Positions 5,912 to 13,396 are shown, numbered from the stretch's first letter. The stretch is 13,690 nt of DNA from UBA4572 sp049965515 (GCA_049965515.1 JBMFWG010000047.1:1-13690); one strand, 5' to 3'. The notes: generated by a model from the letters alone, not told the origin. Made by a program: numbers and translations.

Positions 5912-7591
5912 GTGTCGGAAAGACGCTTGCTTCTCTCTCCCGAACCCTCTTCCCCCGCCTCCTTTTCGGGGGCAGAGACCCTGCGTCTCGAGGCCTCTCC
6001 TTCTCCCGAAAAAATAGCGCCTGTTCCCTGGCATCGCAAGGTGACGACACGCTTTTTCTTCTGGCTTTTTCTGGCGCTTTCTCTGGGTTTTTTTATCCTG
6101 GGCTATCAGATCGACCGGGCGGAACAGCAGGCGGCTATCGAGGCCCTCTCCTCCCGTCTTCACTCGGAGTCGACCCTTCTTCTTTCTGCTCTTGTTCGGT
6201 TCCTGGAAAAAGGCGATCTTTCCGGAGCCCGGACTCTCTTTGACTCCCTGTCCCGGGCCGGGGGTGACCAGGCCGTTCTCTTCTCGCCCGACGGGAGGAC
6301 AGTCCTTCTTTCCTCCCGCAAGCTTCCGGTCTTTCTTCTCAAGGGGCAGGCGGGTCTTCCTGCAGGCTTTCATCAGGAACGAGATCCGCGAGGCCGGAGG
6401 GTCTTTCTCGAGAGACTCCCTCTTACAACCCGGGTTTCCTGCCAGGGGTGTCCCCCTGCGAGCCGTCTGGGAACCTTGGTCTTTTACTCTGACGGAAAGG
6501 ATTTTGCATCTCGTCTCAGCAAGGGGCGCTGGGCCAGGTTCTGGATGTTTTCCGGAATCCTGGAAACTCTCATTTTGGTTGTCATCCTCCTGATCCGCCG
6601 CTCCTTGGTCCGTCCTCTCGATGGACTCTCCCAGGCGATTGCCCGGGTGACTCCTGAAGATCCTGATCTCCGTCTCTCCTTCCCCCGGACCAAGGATGAT
6701 GAGCTGGGTCGTCTGGTTTTTTTTCTGAATCGCTTTGTCGATCTCTTTCGGGGATGGATGGGGGAGGTATCGGATCGGGTTCGCTGGGTAGAGGCCCATG
6801 CTGATCTGCTGGGGCGGGACCATGAAAGGCGTTATCGGAAAGAAGAAGAGGTCCGCCTCTCCCTCAATGAGCTCCGACTTCGGGTGCGAGATTTGATCAA
6901 TGGCAAGCCCCGGATCAAAGAAGGCGAGATTGCAGGGGATCTCTCCTACTTTGCGGAGAAGTCGAAGAAAATCCGGCAGGTCAGCGAGTCTGTCCATGAT
7001 TCGGTCCGGGAGGCGCAGAAGCTCTCAAAGGGGCTGGCCCTGGACGGAGAGTCGCTGGCCCGGATGCGACGAAACCTCTCCGAGGCCTTCAATGGAGTGG
7101 GGGAGATCTCCCGAGAGCTTCATCTCACAGGAATCAATGCGGCTATTGAAGCATCTCATGCGGGGGTTCATGGACGAACCTTCCGGATTGTGGCCGATAC
7201 TGTGGCTGACCTTTCTCGCAAGACGGAAGGGGCGGTGAATGTGATTGGAAGCGAGCTGTCAACCCTGACGACCCAACTCGAGCGGGTTGTCTCCACTCTC
7301 GACTCGGGAGGGGAAGAGATCGAAACAGCCGGGCGTCGACTCGTGAAACTTGACGAGCACTGGAAGCTCTTTTTCGAAGCCCTTGGACGCCTTGAGATTC
7401 AGTGGGAAGGCCTGGCCGAGAGGATCTCCTCCGAGACCGAGGCCCTCCTCAAGATCCAGGCGATTCTGGACTCACTTTCCGAGGACTTTCGCGAGCAGCT
7501 GGGGCAGAAACCTCTTGAAGAGCGTCACCTGGGAGAAATCCGGAAGGTCGTTGGGGAGCTTAATGCCGAGATCGAGCGATTCCGGGTTTAA
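5912..7591 (+). CDS. Methyl-accepting chemotaxis-like transmembrane sensor with a degenerate signalling tip
   Basis: From GTG 5912 the product has 559 residues. The open frame reaches back to 5765, but that would overlap lgt by over 130 bases. A membrane segment at about 48-67 is followed by a periplasmic domain of about 140 residues, a second membrane segment at about 210-228, and a HAMP linker to about 285 (with its DELG). A long helical cytoplasmic part follows. Around residues 400-430 it has the receptor hairpin core: INAAIEASHAG, then a GRTFRIVAD element equivalent to the GRGFAVVA of chemoreceptors. The usual QTNLLALN just before this is replaced by a divergent segment, so CheA/CheW binding may be altered. 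The periplasmic domain carries Cys177-Gln-Gly-Cys180 followed by Pro, not the His of a c-type heme site. There is no strong ribosome binding site. The ligand is unknown. Confidence 0.8.
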   Translation: MSERRLLLSPEPSSPASFSGAETLRLEASPSPEKIAPVPWHRKVTTRFFFWLFLALSLGFFILGYQIDRAEQQAAIEALSSRLHSESTLLLSALVRFLEKGDLSGARTLFDSLSRAGGDQAVLFSPDGRTVLLSSRKLPVFLLKGQAGLPAGFHQERDPRGRRVFLERLPLTTRVSCQGCPPASRLGTLVFYSDGKDFASRLSKGRWARFWMFSGILETLILVVILLIRRSLVRPLDGLSQAIARVTPEDPDLRLSFPRTKDDELGRLVFFLNRFVDLFRGWMGEVSDRVRWVEAHADLLGRDHERRYRKEEEVRLSLNELRLRVRDLINGKPRIKEGEIAGDLSYFAEKSKKIRQVSESVHDSVREAQKLSKGLALDGESLARMRRNLSEAFNGVGEISRELHLTGINAAIEASHAGVHGRTFRIVADTVADLSRKTEGAVNVIGSELSTLTTQLERVVSTLDSGGEEIETAGRRLVKLDEHWKLFFEALGRLEIQWEGLAERISSETEALLKIQAILDSLSEDFREQLGQKPLEERHLGEIRKVVGELNAEIERFRV

Positions 7592-7615
7592 GATCGGGAA
7601 AGGAGTGGTTCAAGA

Positions 7616-8041
7616 ATGTCTTGCAAGCTGTCTCAGAGAGTCGATTATGGGATTCGGGCCATGGTGGAGATTGCCGTGGCAGGAGCTCATGGCATGACCG
7701 GGGCAAAGATTGCCGAGCGCTCAAAAATTCCCAAGCCCTTTCTCAAGCAGATCATGGCGACATTGGTTAAGAACGGCTTCGTCGAGTCAAGCCGGGGGCC
7801 TCAGGGAAAATATCGTCTTTTGCGAGATCCCTCGGAGATAAGGCTTTCAGGGATAGTCCGGGCCCTTGAGGGAACAGTTTCCCTCTATGATCCCTCTTCC
7901 CCTCCGGGTCCTGCTCTTCAGACTCTTTTTGACAAGCTGAGTCAAGCCGTAAACGAGGAGCTAGAAAAGGTGACGCTTGCCGAATGCATTGAGGCCATCG
8001 AAAAGGACCGGGGTGGTCAGCCTCTTATGTTTTATATCTGA
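7616..8041 (+). CDS. Rrf2-family transcription regulator without cluster cysteines
   Basis: The 141-residue protein has the Rrf2 winged-helix fold: the opening SQRVDYGIRAMVEIA, a recognition helix around residues 38-53, and the wing SSRGPQGKYRL (58-68). IscR and NsrR hold a [2Fe-2S] or [4Fe-4S] cluster with three cysteines around residues 90-105. Here that stretch has none, and the only cysteines are Cys3 and Cys124. It therefore probably senses something other than an iron-sulfur cluster state, as CymR does. It starts 24 bases after the sensor gene, with AGGAG ten bases before the ATG. Its targets cannot be seen; control of its own operon is a reasonable guess only. Confidence 0.9.
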   Translation: MSCKLSQRVDYGIRAMVEIAVAGAHGMTGAKIAERSKIPKPFLKQIMATLVKNGFVESSRGPQGKYRLLRDPSEIRLSGIVRALEGTVSLYDPSSPPGPALQTLFDKLSQAVNEELEKVTLAECIEAIEKDRGGQPLMFYI

Positions 8042-8173
8042 ACAGAAGGTTTTAGGGAAGGTTCTGGCCCTGTTTCTGGAAAAGGAACGGCCTTGTCCCC
8101 CTTGCAAGGAAAAAGAGCCCGGAGAATTCCACTCGCGTGGGAGAATGTCGTTTAACGGAAGGTTCGCGATTTC

Positions 8174-9022
8174 ATGACAACTTTACAGGCGCTTGTCATT
8201 GGTGCCACACAGGGACTCACCGAGCTGGCCCCTATCAGCTCCCTGGGACATGGGGTCATCCTCCCGGCTCTCCTGGGGTGGGGGGAGGTCGAAAAGGATC
8301 CCTCCTATCTTCCCTTCATGGTCTCCCTTCATTTGGGGACGACGGCGGCTCTTCTTCTTTACTTTTACAGAGAGTGGATCATTATTCTGAGGTCGTTGCT
8401 GGTTTTTCCCGGAAGCCGCCAAAGTCCCGAACTCCTGACGGCTCGGAAGGTCTTTTTTCTCCTGGTGGCGGGAACGATCCCGGCAGGTCTTCTGGGACTT
8501 CTCCTGGAAAAAAAAATTCGACATCTTTTTTCGGCACCGACTCTTGCCGCACTCTTCCTGATTGTTAACGGAATTCTTCTCGTCTTGGCCGAATGGATGA
8601 GAAGGAAGGGGAGGGGACAGGGAGGGATGGTTCTTGAGTCACTCGGTCTTTCGCGGGCATTTTCGATCGGGGTCTTTCAGGCGGTGGCCCTTCTTCCCGG
8701 GATCTCACGCTCGGGCATCACCATGGTAGGTGGGTTGTGGAGCGGTCTTGACCATGAGGATGCTGCAAGATTTTCCTTTCTTCTGTCGACTCCCATTATC
8801 GGGGCAGCGGGGGTTCTTGAGGTTCCCAAGCTCTTGCACCACGGATCTCCCGGGGCTCTGCACCTCGCTCTTATCGGGGGAGGAATGGCCTTTGTCATGG
8901 CATGGCTGACGACCTTTCTTCTCATGAGGTACTTCAGAAACTACGAGTCGACCCGGGCTCTGGTCCCGTTTGGCGTGTATTGTCTCCTAGCGGGAACTCT
9001 TGCCCTGTACCTCCTTCCTTAG
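8174..9022 (+). CDS. uppP: Undecaprenyl-diphosphate phosphatase (BacA/UppP family)
   Basis: This integral membrane enzyme dephosphorylates undecaprenyl diphosphate, recycling the carrier used for peptidoglycan and surface glycans; extra copies give bacitracin resistance. The 282-residue product has both family signatures: the QGLTELAPISSLGH block (Gln13, Glu17 of the (E/Q)xxxE motif; His26) and PGISRSGIT at 175-183 (Arg179). Length fits the family (about 270). Several hydrophobic segments span the chain. GGAAGG lies 11 bases before the ATG, a longer spacing than usual. It follows the Rrf2 gene after a 132-base gap in which I see no gene. Its stop overlaps the stop of the minus-strand DUF2231 gene. 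Confidence 0.93.
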   Translation: MTTLQALVIGATQGLTELAPISSLGHGVILPALLGWGEVEKDPSYLPFMVSLHLGTTAALLLYFYREWIIILRSLLVFPGSRQSPELLTARKVFFLLVAGTIPAGLLGLLLEKKIRHLFSAPTLAALFLIVNGILLVLAEWMRRKGRGQGGMVLESLGLSRAFSIGVFQAVALLPGISRSGITMVGGLWSGLDHEDAARFSFLLSTPIIGAAGVLEVPKLLHHGSPGALHLALIGGGMAFVMAWLTTFLLMRYFRNYESTRALVPFGVYCLLAGTLALYLLP

Positions 9023-9480
9023 TGGGGAAGGCGTGAGGACGAGTGGGGAAGCATATAGGATGTTCCCAGCCGGTCCTCATAGACGAGATGTCCTCCTAGC
9101 GTTGCCGCTACGAGAAGTGCGAAAAGCCCGACTCCGGCGATGACCTGTCGTGGACTCAAAGCTTTTGGGTGTTTCTTGCTCCTTTTTTCGCCGAGGAACC
9201 ACAGAAGAAGAAAGAGGCTCCCTCCGCTCAGGGCGGCCACTTCATGGATAGAGGCTGTGGGGGGCAAGGAAATGTGGCGCTCTTGGATGGTTGAGAGAGA
9301 CAGGAATCCTGTGAGAAGGGCCAGGGACAGAAAAAGAAGTGTCAGCGTCAGAGTCCTTTTCCGAAATCTGGGAGAAAGCCTTTTCATAAACGGAGGGAGA
9401 ATTTCTGCCAGGGCCGAGAAAAGCCCCAAAGAGAGAGCGAGATGGACGGCCAAGGGGTGGAAGAGGAATGGGGAGGGCAT
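9019..9480 (-). CDS. DUF2231-like membrane protein of unknown function
   Basis: The 153-residue protein has four hydrophobic segments (about 10-30, 45-63, 82-97, 112-134). It begins with HPLAVH (His8, His13), has a middle histidine in the SIHE turn (His79), and ends with GGHLVYEDRLG (His131). This pattern of membrane histidines matches DUF2231 proteins, whose role is not established; the paired histidines could bind heme or metal, which is inference. The start has an AAGGAAAG-like ribosome binding site four to six bases upstream. The gene converges on uppP with the two stop codons overlapping in TTAG, and diverges from galE across about 100 bases. Confidence 0.75.
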   Translation of the reverse strand: MPSPFLFHPLAVHLALSLGLFSALAEILPPFMKRLSPRFRKRTLTLTLLFLSLALLTGFLSLSTIQERHISLPPTASIHEVAALSGGSLFLLLWFLGEKRSKKHPKALSPRQVIAGVGLFALLVAATLGGHLVYEDRLGTSYMLPHSSSRLPH

Positions 9481-9509
9481 GTCTTTCCTTTGCCTGACGG
9501 GTGAGAGCT

Positions 9510-9538
9510 TTTCGCTTTTGTCACGTTAGGCTATTCTA
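9510..9538 (+). promoter_or_regulatory. Candidate sigma-70-type promoter for galE
   Basis: TTTTCG (9510-9515) and TATTCT (9533-9538) are separated by 17 bases, in the divergent gap between the DUF2231 gene and galE. The -10 matches four of six consensus bases and the -35 only three, so this is tentative. Confidence 0.3.
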
Positions 9539-9597
9539 GCATCTGTCGCGACCAGGGAACAGAAAAAGAGCTCTGTCCGTGACGTTCTCTGAAGGAA

Positions 9598-9602
9598 AAG
9601 GA
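9598..9602 (+). promoter_or_regulatory. Ribosome binding site choosing a TTG start for galE
   Basis: AAGGA ends six bases before TTG 9609. The upstream in-frame GTG at 9579 has no comparable site, and the family normally begins right at the KVLVTGG strand. Confidence 0.5.
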
Positions 9603-9608
9603 TCGGCC

Positions 9609-10652
9609 TTGAATAAAGTTCTGGTCACAGGTGGAACAGGGTATATCGGCTCACATACGACCGTTCTCCTTTTGGAGGCGGGGTACGATGTGACTATTGT
9701 CGATAACCTCTCGAACAGCGATTCGTCCGTGGTTGATCGCATCGAAAGGATTTCCGGAAAACCCGTCTCATTTTTTCAGGGCGATATTCGGGACAGAATC
9801 CGATTGGGAGAGATCTTGAGCCGAACTCCCTTTGATGCGGTCATTCACTTTGCCGGGCTCAAGGCGGTGGGAGAGTCCTCTCGTCTCCCTCTCGAGTACT
9901 ACGACAACAATGTGACCGGGACCCTCTCCCTCCTCTTTTCCATGCGGGAAGCCGGGGTGAAGACTCTGGTCTTCAGCTCTTCCGCCACTGTCTATGGCGT
10001 CCCGGAGACCCTTCCGATCACTGAAGAGGCCACTCTCTCTGCCACCAATCCCTATGGGGCGACAAAGCTTGTGATCGAAGAGATCCTCCGGAGCCTCGTG
10101 GGCTCTGATGGTTCCTGGAAAGTTGGCATTCTTCGCTATTTCAATCCGGTGGGGGCCCATCCGTCGGGTCTTATCGGCGAGGATCCGCGAGATGTGCCCA
10201 ACAATCTCATGCCCTTTGTGGCCCAGGTGGCGGCAGGGATTCGCCCGCATCTCTCCGTCTTCGGAGACGACTATCCCACGCCTGATGGAACAGGAGTCAG
10301 GGACTATATCCATGTGATGGATCTTGCCATGGGACATCTGGCGGCGCTTCGGGCCCTGTCCTCGTGGAAAGACCCGGGAGCGCTGACGGTCAATCTTGGC
10401 ACGGGAAAAGGTACCTCGGTTCTTGAAATGGTCAAGGCGTTTGAGAAGGCATCGGGACAGGGGATTCCCGTCAAGATCGCCCCTCGCCGACCGGGAGATG
10501 TTGCTGCCTGCTGGGCGGACCCTTCCCTTGCCGAACGACTTTTGGGGTGGAAGGCCCGTCGAGGAGTCGACGAAATGTGTGCCGACGCCTGGAGGTGGCA
10601 GAATGGAGAGGCCAAGCGGATCGGGAGAAAAGGAATGGCCTCTGGTGCGTGA
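9609..10652 (+). CDS. galE: UDP-glucose 4-epimerase
   Basis: GalE interconverts UDP-glucose and UDP-galactose with bound NAD, supplying galactose for lipopolysaccharide and other surface glycans. From TTG 9609 the product has 347 residues (E. coli GalE 338). It has the NAD-binding GGTGYIG (8-14), the FAGLKAVGES block, the SSSATVYG strand, catalytic Tyr149-x3-Lys153, and the RYFNPVGAHPSG substrate segment. GalE normally ends near the WxWQ found here close to the C-terminus. About 16 further residues follow, in the stretch that overlaps the next gene. GTG 9579 is an alternative start adding ten residues. Confidence 0.95.
   Translation: MNKVLVTGGTGYIGSHTTVLLLEAGYDVTIVDNLSNSDSSVVDRIERISGKPVSFFQGDIRDRIRLGEILSRTPFDAVIHFAGLKAVGESSRLPLEYYDNNVTGTLSLLFSMREAGVKTLVFSSSATVYGVPETLPITEEATLSATNPYGATKLVIEEILRSLVGSDGSWKVGILRYFNPVGAHPSGLIGEDPRDVPNNLMPFVAQVAAGIRPHLSVFGDDYPTPDGTGVRDYIHVMDLAMGHLAALRALSSWKDPGALTVNLGTGKGTSVLEMVKAFEKASGQGIPVKIAPRRPGDVAACWADPSLAERLLGWKARRGVDEMCADAWRWQNGEAKRIGRKGMASGA
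10591..10598 (+). promoter_or_regulatory. Strong ribosome binding site inside galE for the SemiSWEET gene
   Basis: GGAGGTGG lies within the galE codons for its terminal Trp-Arg-Trp, with GGAGG ending seven bases before ATG 10603. It favours that start over GTG 10645. Part of the match may be forced by the conserved GalE residues it encodes. Confidence 0.45.
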
Positions 10653-10896
10653 CGAATGGTATGGCTATTTGGGCGGAACAATGACAACGATGGCCTTTCT
10701 TCCCCAGGTGGTGAAGACCTTGAGAAGCCGGGATACCCGAAGTCTCTCCTTCGGCATGTATCTTCTTTTTACCTCCGGAGTCTTTCTCTGGCTTCTCTAT
10801 GGGATCAGGCTTCATGCCCTGCCGATGATCCTGGCTAACGGGATTACCCTGGTCCTTTCGCTGGTCCTTCTCTGGGCCAAATGGCGGTGGAAGTGA
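10603..10896 (+). CDS. SemiSWEET (MtN3/saliva) small sugar transporter
   Basis: The product is 97 residues from ATG 10603, or 83 from GTG 10645. The recognisable domain begins at the WYGYLGG segment and has three membrane helices. The first carries the PQ-loop-type TTMAFLPQVVKTL, and the RSLSFGMYLLFTSGVFLWLLYG element is typical of bacterial SemiSWEETs. These act as dimers of three-helix bundles and move sugars by facilitated diffusion. With the 10603 start about 20 polar residues precede the first helix. The gene overlaps the galE end by 50 bases (8 with the GTG start), so the two are probably translationally coupled. A shared role in galactose or glucose handling is plausible but inferred. 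Confidence 0.85.
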   Translation: MERPSGSGEKEWPLVRDEWYGYLGGTMTTMAFLPQVVKTLRSRDTRSLSFGMYLLFTSGVFLWLLYGIRLHALPMILANGITLVLSLVLLWAKWRWK

Positions 10897-10947
10897 TACG
10901 CCCCTCAATCCCCCTTCAAGTGAGATTTTCCTAACCCAATAAGAGAT

Positions 10948-10954
10948 AAGGGAG
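10948..10954 (+). promoter_or_regulatory. Ribosome binding site of the msbA leader frame
   Basis: AAGGGAG lies nine bases before ATG 10964, which opens a ten-codon frame, and not before the msbA ATG itself, which has only AAGG 12 bases upstream. Confidence 0.4.
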
Positions 10955-10963
10955 TCTTTTTTT

Positions 10964-10996
10964 ATGAAGTGCCCCCAAGGTTTTGATCCGTCATGA
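10964..10996 (+). CDS. Possible ten-residue leader peptide overlapping msbA
   Basis: ATG 10964 opens a ten-codon frame (MKCPQGFDPS) that ends at TGA 10994-10996, overlapping the msbA start in ATGA (10993-10996). It has a better ribosome binding site than msbA. A ribosome finishing it would be placed on the msbA start, so it could couple or regulate msbA translation. There is no run of one amino acid that would suggest attenuation. It may equally be chance. Confidence 0.3.
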   Translation: MKCPQGFDPS

Positions 10997-12780
10997 CATT
11001 TTTCTTCTGGAAGGACCCGGCCTACATTCGAATCCGCCCCTATTTTCACGGATGGATCCGACCTTACCGCTGGAAGCTGATCGGAGGGATTCTTTTAGGT
11101 TTTGTGGCCTCTGCGATGACCTCCGGTGTCCCCTTGGTCCTCAAGCAGCTCATCGACCGGATCTTCACCGAAAAAAACACGCACTTTCTCTTTATCCTTC
11201 CCTTCTCTTTCTTCCTGCTTTTTGCTTTGAAGGGCCTAGCCGTCTTTTACCAGAACTATCTTCTCCGTATTGCAGCCCTTCAGATGATCAATGACGTCAG
11301 AAAAACTCTTTTTGCCCATCTTGTGAGCCTCCCGATGGGCTACTACGGCCGGGAAGGGACAGGGGCCTTGATGGGCCGAGTGACGTATGATGCCGAGCGC
11401 CTTCAGGGGGGGGTGAGCAATACCCTCCGGGATCTTATCCAGCAAGGATTTACGATTGTGGGCGTTCTGGGGTCGATGATTGTCATGAGTCCGCGGCTGA
11501 CGCTCTTTCTCGTGGTCATGCTCCCGATGGTGCTGATCCCCATCCGAAAAACCGGGAAAAAATTAAAGAATCTTTCACGGCGTACACAGGAATCCTTTGG
11601 GGATGTGAACCAGCATCTCTCAGAGACCCTCTCCTCGATTCGCCTTATCAAGGGCGTCGTCTCGGAGGAGCTCGAGAAGGAGAGGTTCAAGGCCTTTAGT
11701 GATGAGTTCGTGGGGGCTCAGATCAAGACGGCAAAATACTCCAATCTTCTCTCTCCCATCATGGAAACCTTGGGAGCCCTGGCGGCGGGGATAGCCGTCT
11801 GGGCCGGAGGTTACGCCGTCATCAATGGAACTTTGAGCTTTGGAACCTTGGTCGGATTCATTGCCGCCGCCCAGATGCTCTACCAGCCCATCAAGGGCTT
11901 TGCCGGGGCCCAGGCCGATATTCAGCAGTCCCTGGCGGCAGCAGAGAGAATTGTGGATATCCTTGCTATTCCGGAGGAGAAGGTTGTTTCTCCGGGAGAG
12001 CAGACAATAACGGCTCTTAGAGAGGGCATTGAGTTCCGACATGTTTCCTTTGGCTACCCAGGGACCGAGTCTTTGGCACTGCAGGATGTATCCCTTTCGA
12101 TTCCGGCGGGAAGTTTTGTGGCGTTGGTGGGAGCCTCGGGATCGGGAAAAAGTACACTGGCGAATCTTCTTCCTCGGTTTTATGAACCGACGAAGGGGGA
12201 CATCCTGTGGGATGGGGTGCCTCTTTCAGAAATCTCTCCTGCCTCCCTGCGATCGGTGATCGGGTTAGTCACCCAGGATGTGGTCCTCATGAACCAGAGT
12301 ATTCGGGAGAATCTTCTCTATGGACTGACGCGGGAGATCTCGGAGGAAGAGCTTGTCATGGCTGCCCGGACGGCTTATGCCCACGATTTTATTTCTGCCT
12401 TGCCGAAGGGGTATGATACCCGGGTGGGGGAGAGGGGTGTTTTTCTCTCCGGAGGGGAAAAGCAGCGGTTAGCCCTGGCGCGTGTGGTTCTCCGGGATCC
12501 GTCTCTTCTTGTTCTCGACGAAGCCACCAGTGCCCTTGACTCTGAATCCGAGTGGATCGTCCAAAAAGCCCTTGAATCGGTCATGAAGGGACGCACCACG
12601 ATTGCGATTGCCCATCGGCTCACTACTATACGCCAGGCCCAGACCGTCTTTGTGCTGGAAAAAGGGCAACTCATCGAATCAGGGTCACACGACGAGCTGA
12701 TGAAGACCGATAGCCGGTACAAGAGCTTTATCCTGCATCTCATGAGAACCGGAGAGATGGTACCCGAGGAAATCGTCTGA
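10993..12780 (+). CDS. msbA: MsbA-type ABC exporter (lipid A/lipid flippase)
   Basis: The 595-residue half-transporter has an N-terminal six-helix membrane domain (about 25-310) and a C-terminal ATPase. The ATPase has Walker A GASGSGKST (380-388), the Q-loop VTQDVVL, signature LSGGEKQR (485-492), Walker B LLVLDEATSALD with catalytic Glu510, and the switch His541 in AHRL. Length equals the MsbA family (about 580-600). MsbA moves lipid A-core, or related lipids, across the inner membrane using ATP. Other exporters of the same fold (multidrug type) cannot be excluded from sequence. The neighbouring galE and glycosyltransferase genes support an envelope role. Its own ribosome binding site is weak and the start overlaps a short upstream frame. 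Confidence 0.88.
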   Translation: MTFFFWKDPAYIRIRPYFHGWIRPYRWKLIGGILLGFVASAMTSGVPLVLKQLIDRIFTEKNTHFLFILPFSFFLLFALKGLAVFYQNYLLRIAALQMINDVRKTLFAHLVSLPMGYYGREGTGALMGRVTYDAERLQGGVSNTLRDLIQQGFTIVGVLGSMIVMSPRLTLFLVVMLPMVLIPIRKTGKKLKNLSRRTQESFGDVNQHLSETLSSIRLIKGVVSEELEKERFKAFSDEFVGAQIKTAKYSNLLSPIMETLGALAAGIAVWAGGYAVINGTLSFGTLVGFIAAAQMLYQPIKGFAGAQADIQQSLAAAERIVDILAIPEEKVVSPGEQTITALREGIEFRHVSFGYPGTESLALQDVSLSIPAGSFVALVGASGSGKSTLANLLPRFYEPTKGDILWDGVPLSEISPASLRSVIGLVTQDVVLMNQSIRENLLYGLTREISEEELVMAARTAYAHDFISALPKGYDTRVGERGVFLSGGEKQRLALARVVLRDPSLLVLDEATSALDSESEWIVQKALESVMKGRTTIAIAHRLTTIRQAQTVFVLEKGQLIESGSHDELMKTDSRYKSFILHLMRTGEMVPEEIV

Positions 12781-12823
12781 CCATTGAACTTCCAAGACTG
12801 GTAATCCTTTCAAGGAGCGTGTC

Positions 12824-13396
12824 ATGAGTGATGAGTCTGATATTGTCAAGGTTGACCCGGAGCGCTTGTCGACACAGTTGGGAACGATTGTTCGGGAGAT
12901 CCATTCGGCGCTCAAAACGATCAGCGCTCTTTCTGGCCCTCTTGTTTCGGCTCAGGCGACTCTCCCTGGGGCAACAGAGTCCCTCTCGGAAGTGTCTTCC
13001 ATGACGGAGGAGGCGAGCCAGTCGATTCTGACCCTGATCGAGGAACAGATCGATCTTCAGGGAAAGATGGAGGCTCTTCTTCACAAGGAGATCTTAACTC
13101 CTAACGACATCTCCCACCTCGAATCCTATCTGTCTCTCGATCAGCAGAACACCCTTCGGGTGATGGGGGCCCTGGGTTTTCAGGACCTTGTCCAGCAGAA
13201 CCTGAAAAAGATTGGGCAATCTATTCAGATTGTCGAGAACAAACTCCTTGAGGTTCTCATGCTTCTCCACTGGGAGACGGGGGCGGGAGAGGAAAGCGAG
13301 GGGAAGAAGCTGTTAAGTGAGCTCTACAAGGCCAAGGTGGGGGATCCCACAAGGCAGAGGCTTGTCGATGAGATATTGAGGGAGTATGGGGTATGA
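12824..13396 (+). CDS. cheZ: CheZ-like CheY-phosphate phosphatase
   Basis: The 190-residue, mostly helical protein matches CheZ in its two functional sites. The segment GFQDLVQQ holds Asp121 and Gln125, equivalent to E. coli Asp143 and catalytic Gln147 in DFQDLTGQ. The C-terminus ends in VDEILREYGV, resembling the CheY-binding tail VDDLLDSLGF of E. coli CheZ. E. coli CheZ has 214 residues. From the family it would speed dephosphorylation of CheY-P and so adjust flagellar motor switching. AAGGAG lies six bases before the ATG. It starts 43 bases after msbA and its stop overlaps the next start in ATGA. No cheA, cheY or flagellar gene is in the window, so the setting is unusual for cheZ. Confidence 0.8.
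   Translation: MSDESDIVKVDPERLSTQLGTIVREIHSALKTISALSGPLVSAQATLPGATESLSEVSSMTEEASQSILTLIEEQIDLQGKMEALLHKEILTPNDISHLESYLSLDQQNTLRVMGALGFQDLVQQNLKKIGQSIQIVENKLLEVLMLLHWETGAGEESEGKKLLSELYKAKVGDPTRQRLVDEILREYGV

Noticed and set aside
6440..6454. c-type heme site in the sensor
   Set aside because: The motif is CQGCP, not CxxCH, so covalent heme attachment of the standard kind is not supported.
8042..8173. Small frame with a CPPC motif in the gap before uppP
   Set aside because: It is mainly a shifted reading of the Rrf2 gene running into the gap, with no start signal of its own. The CTTGCAAG palindrome there is too short to call.
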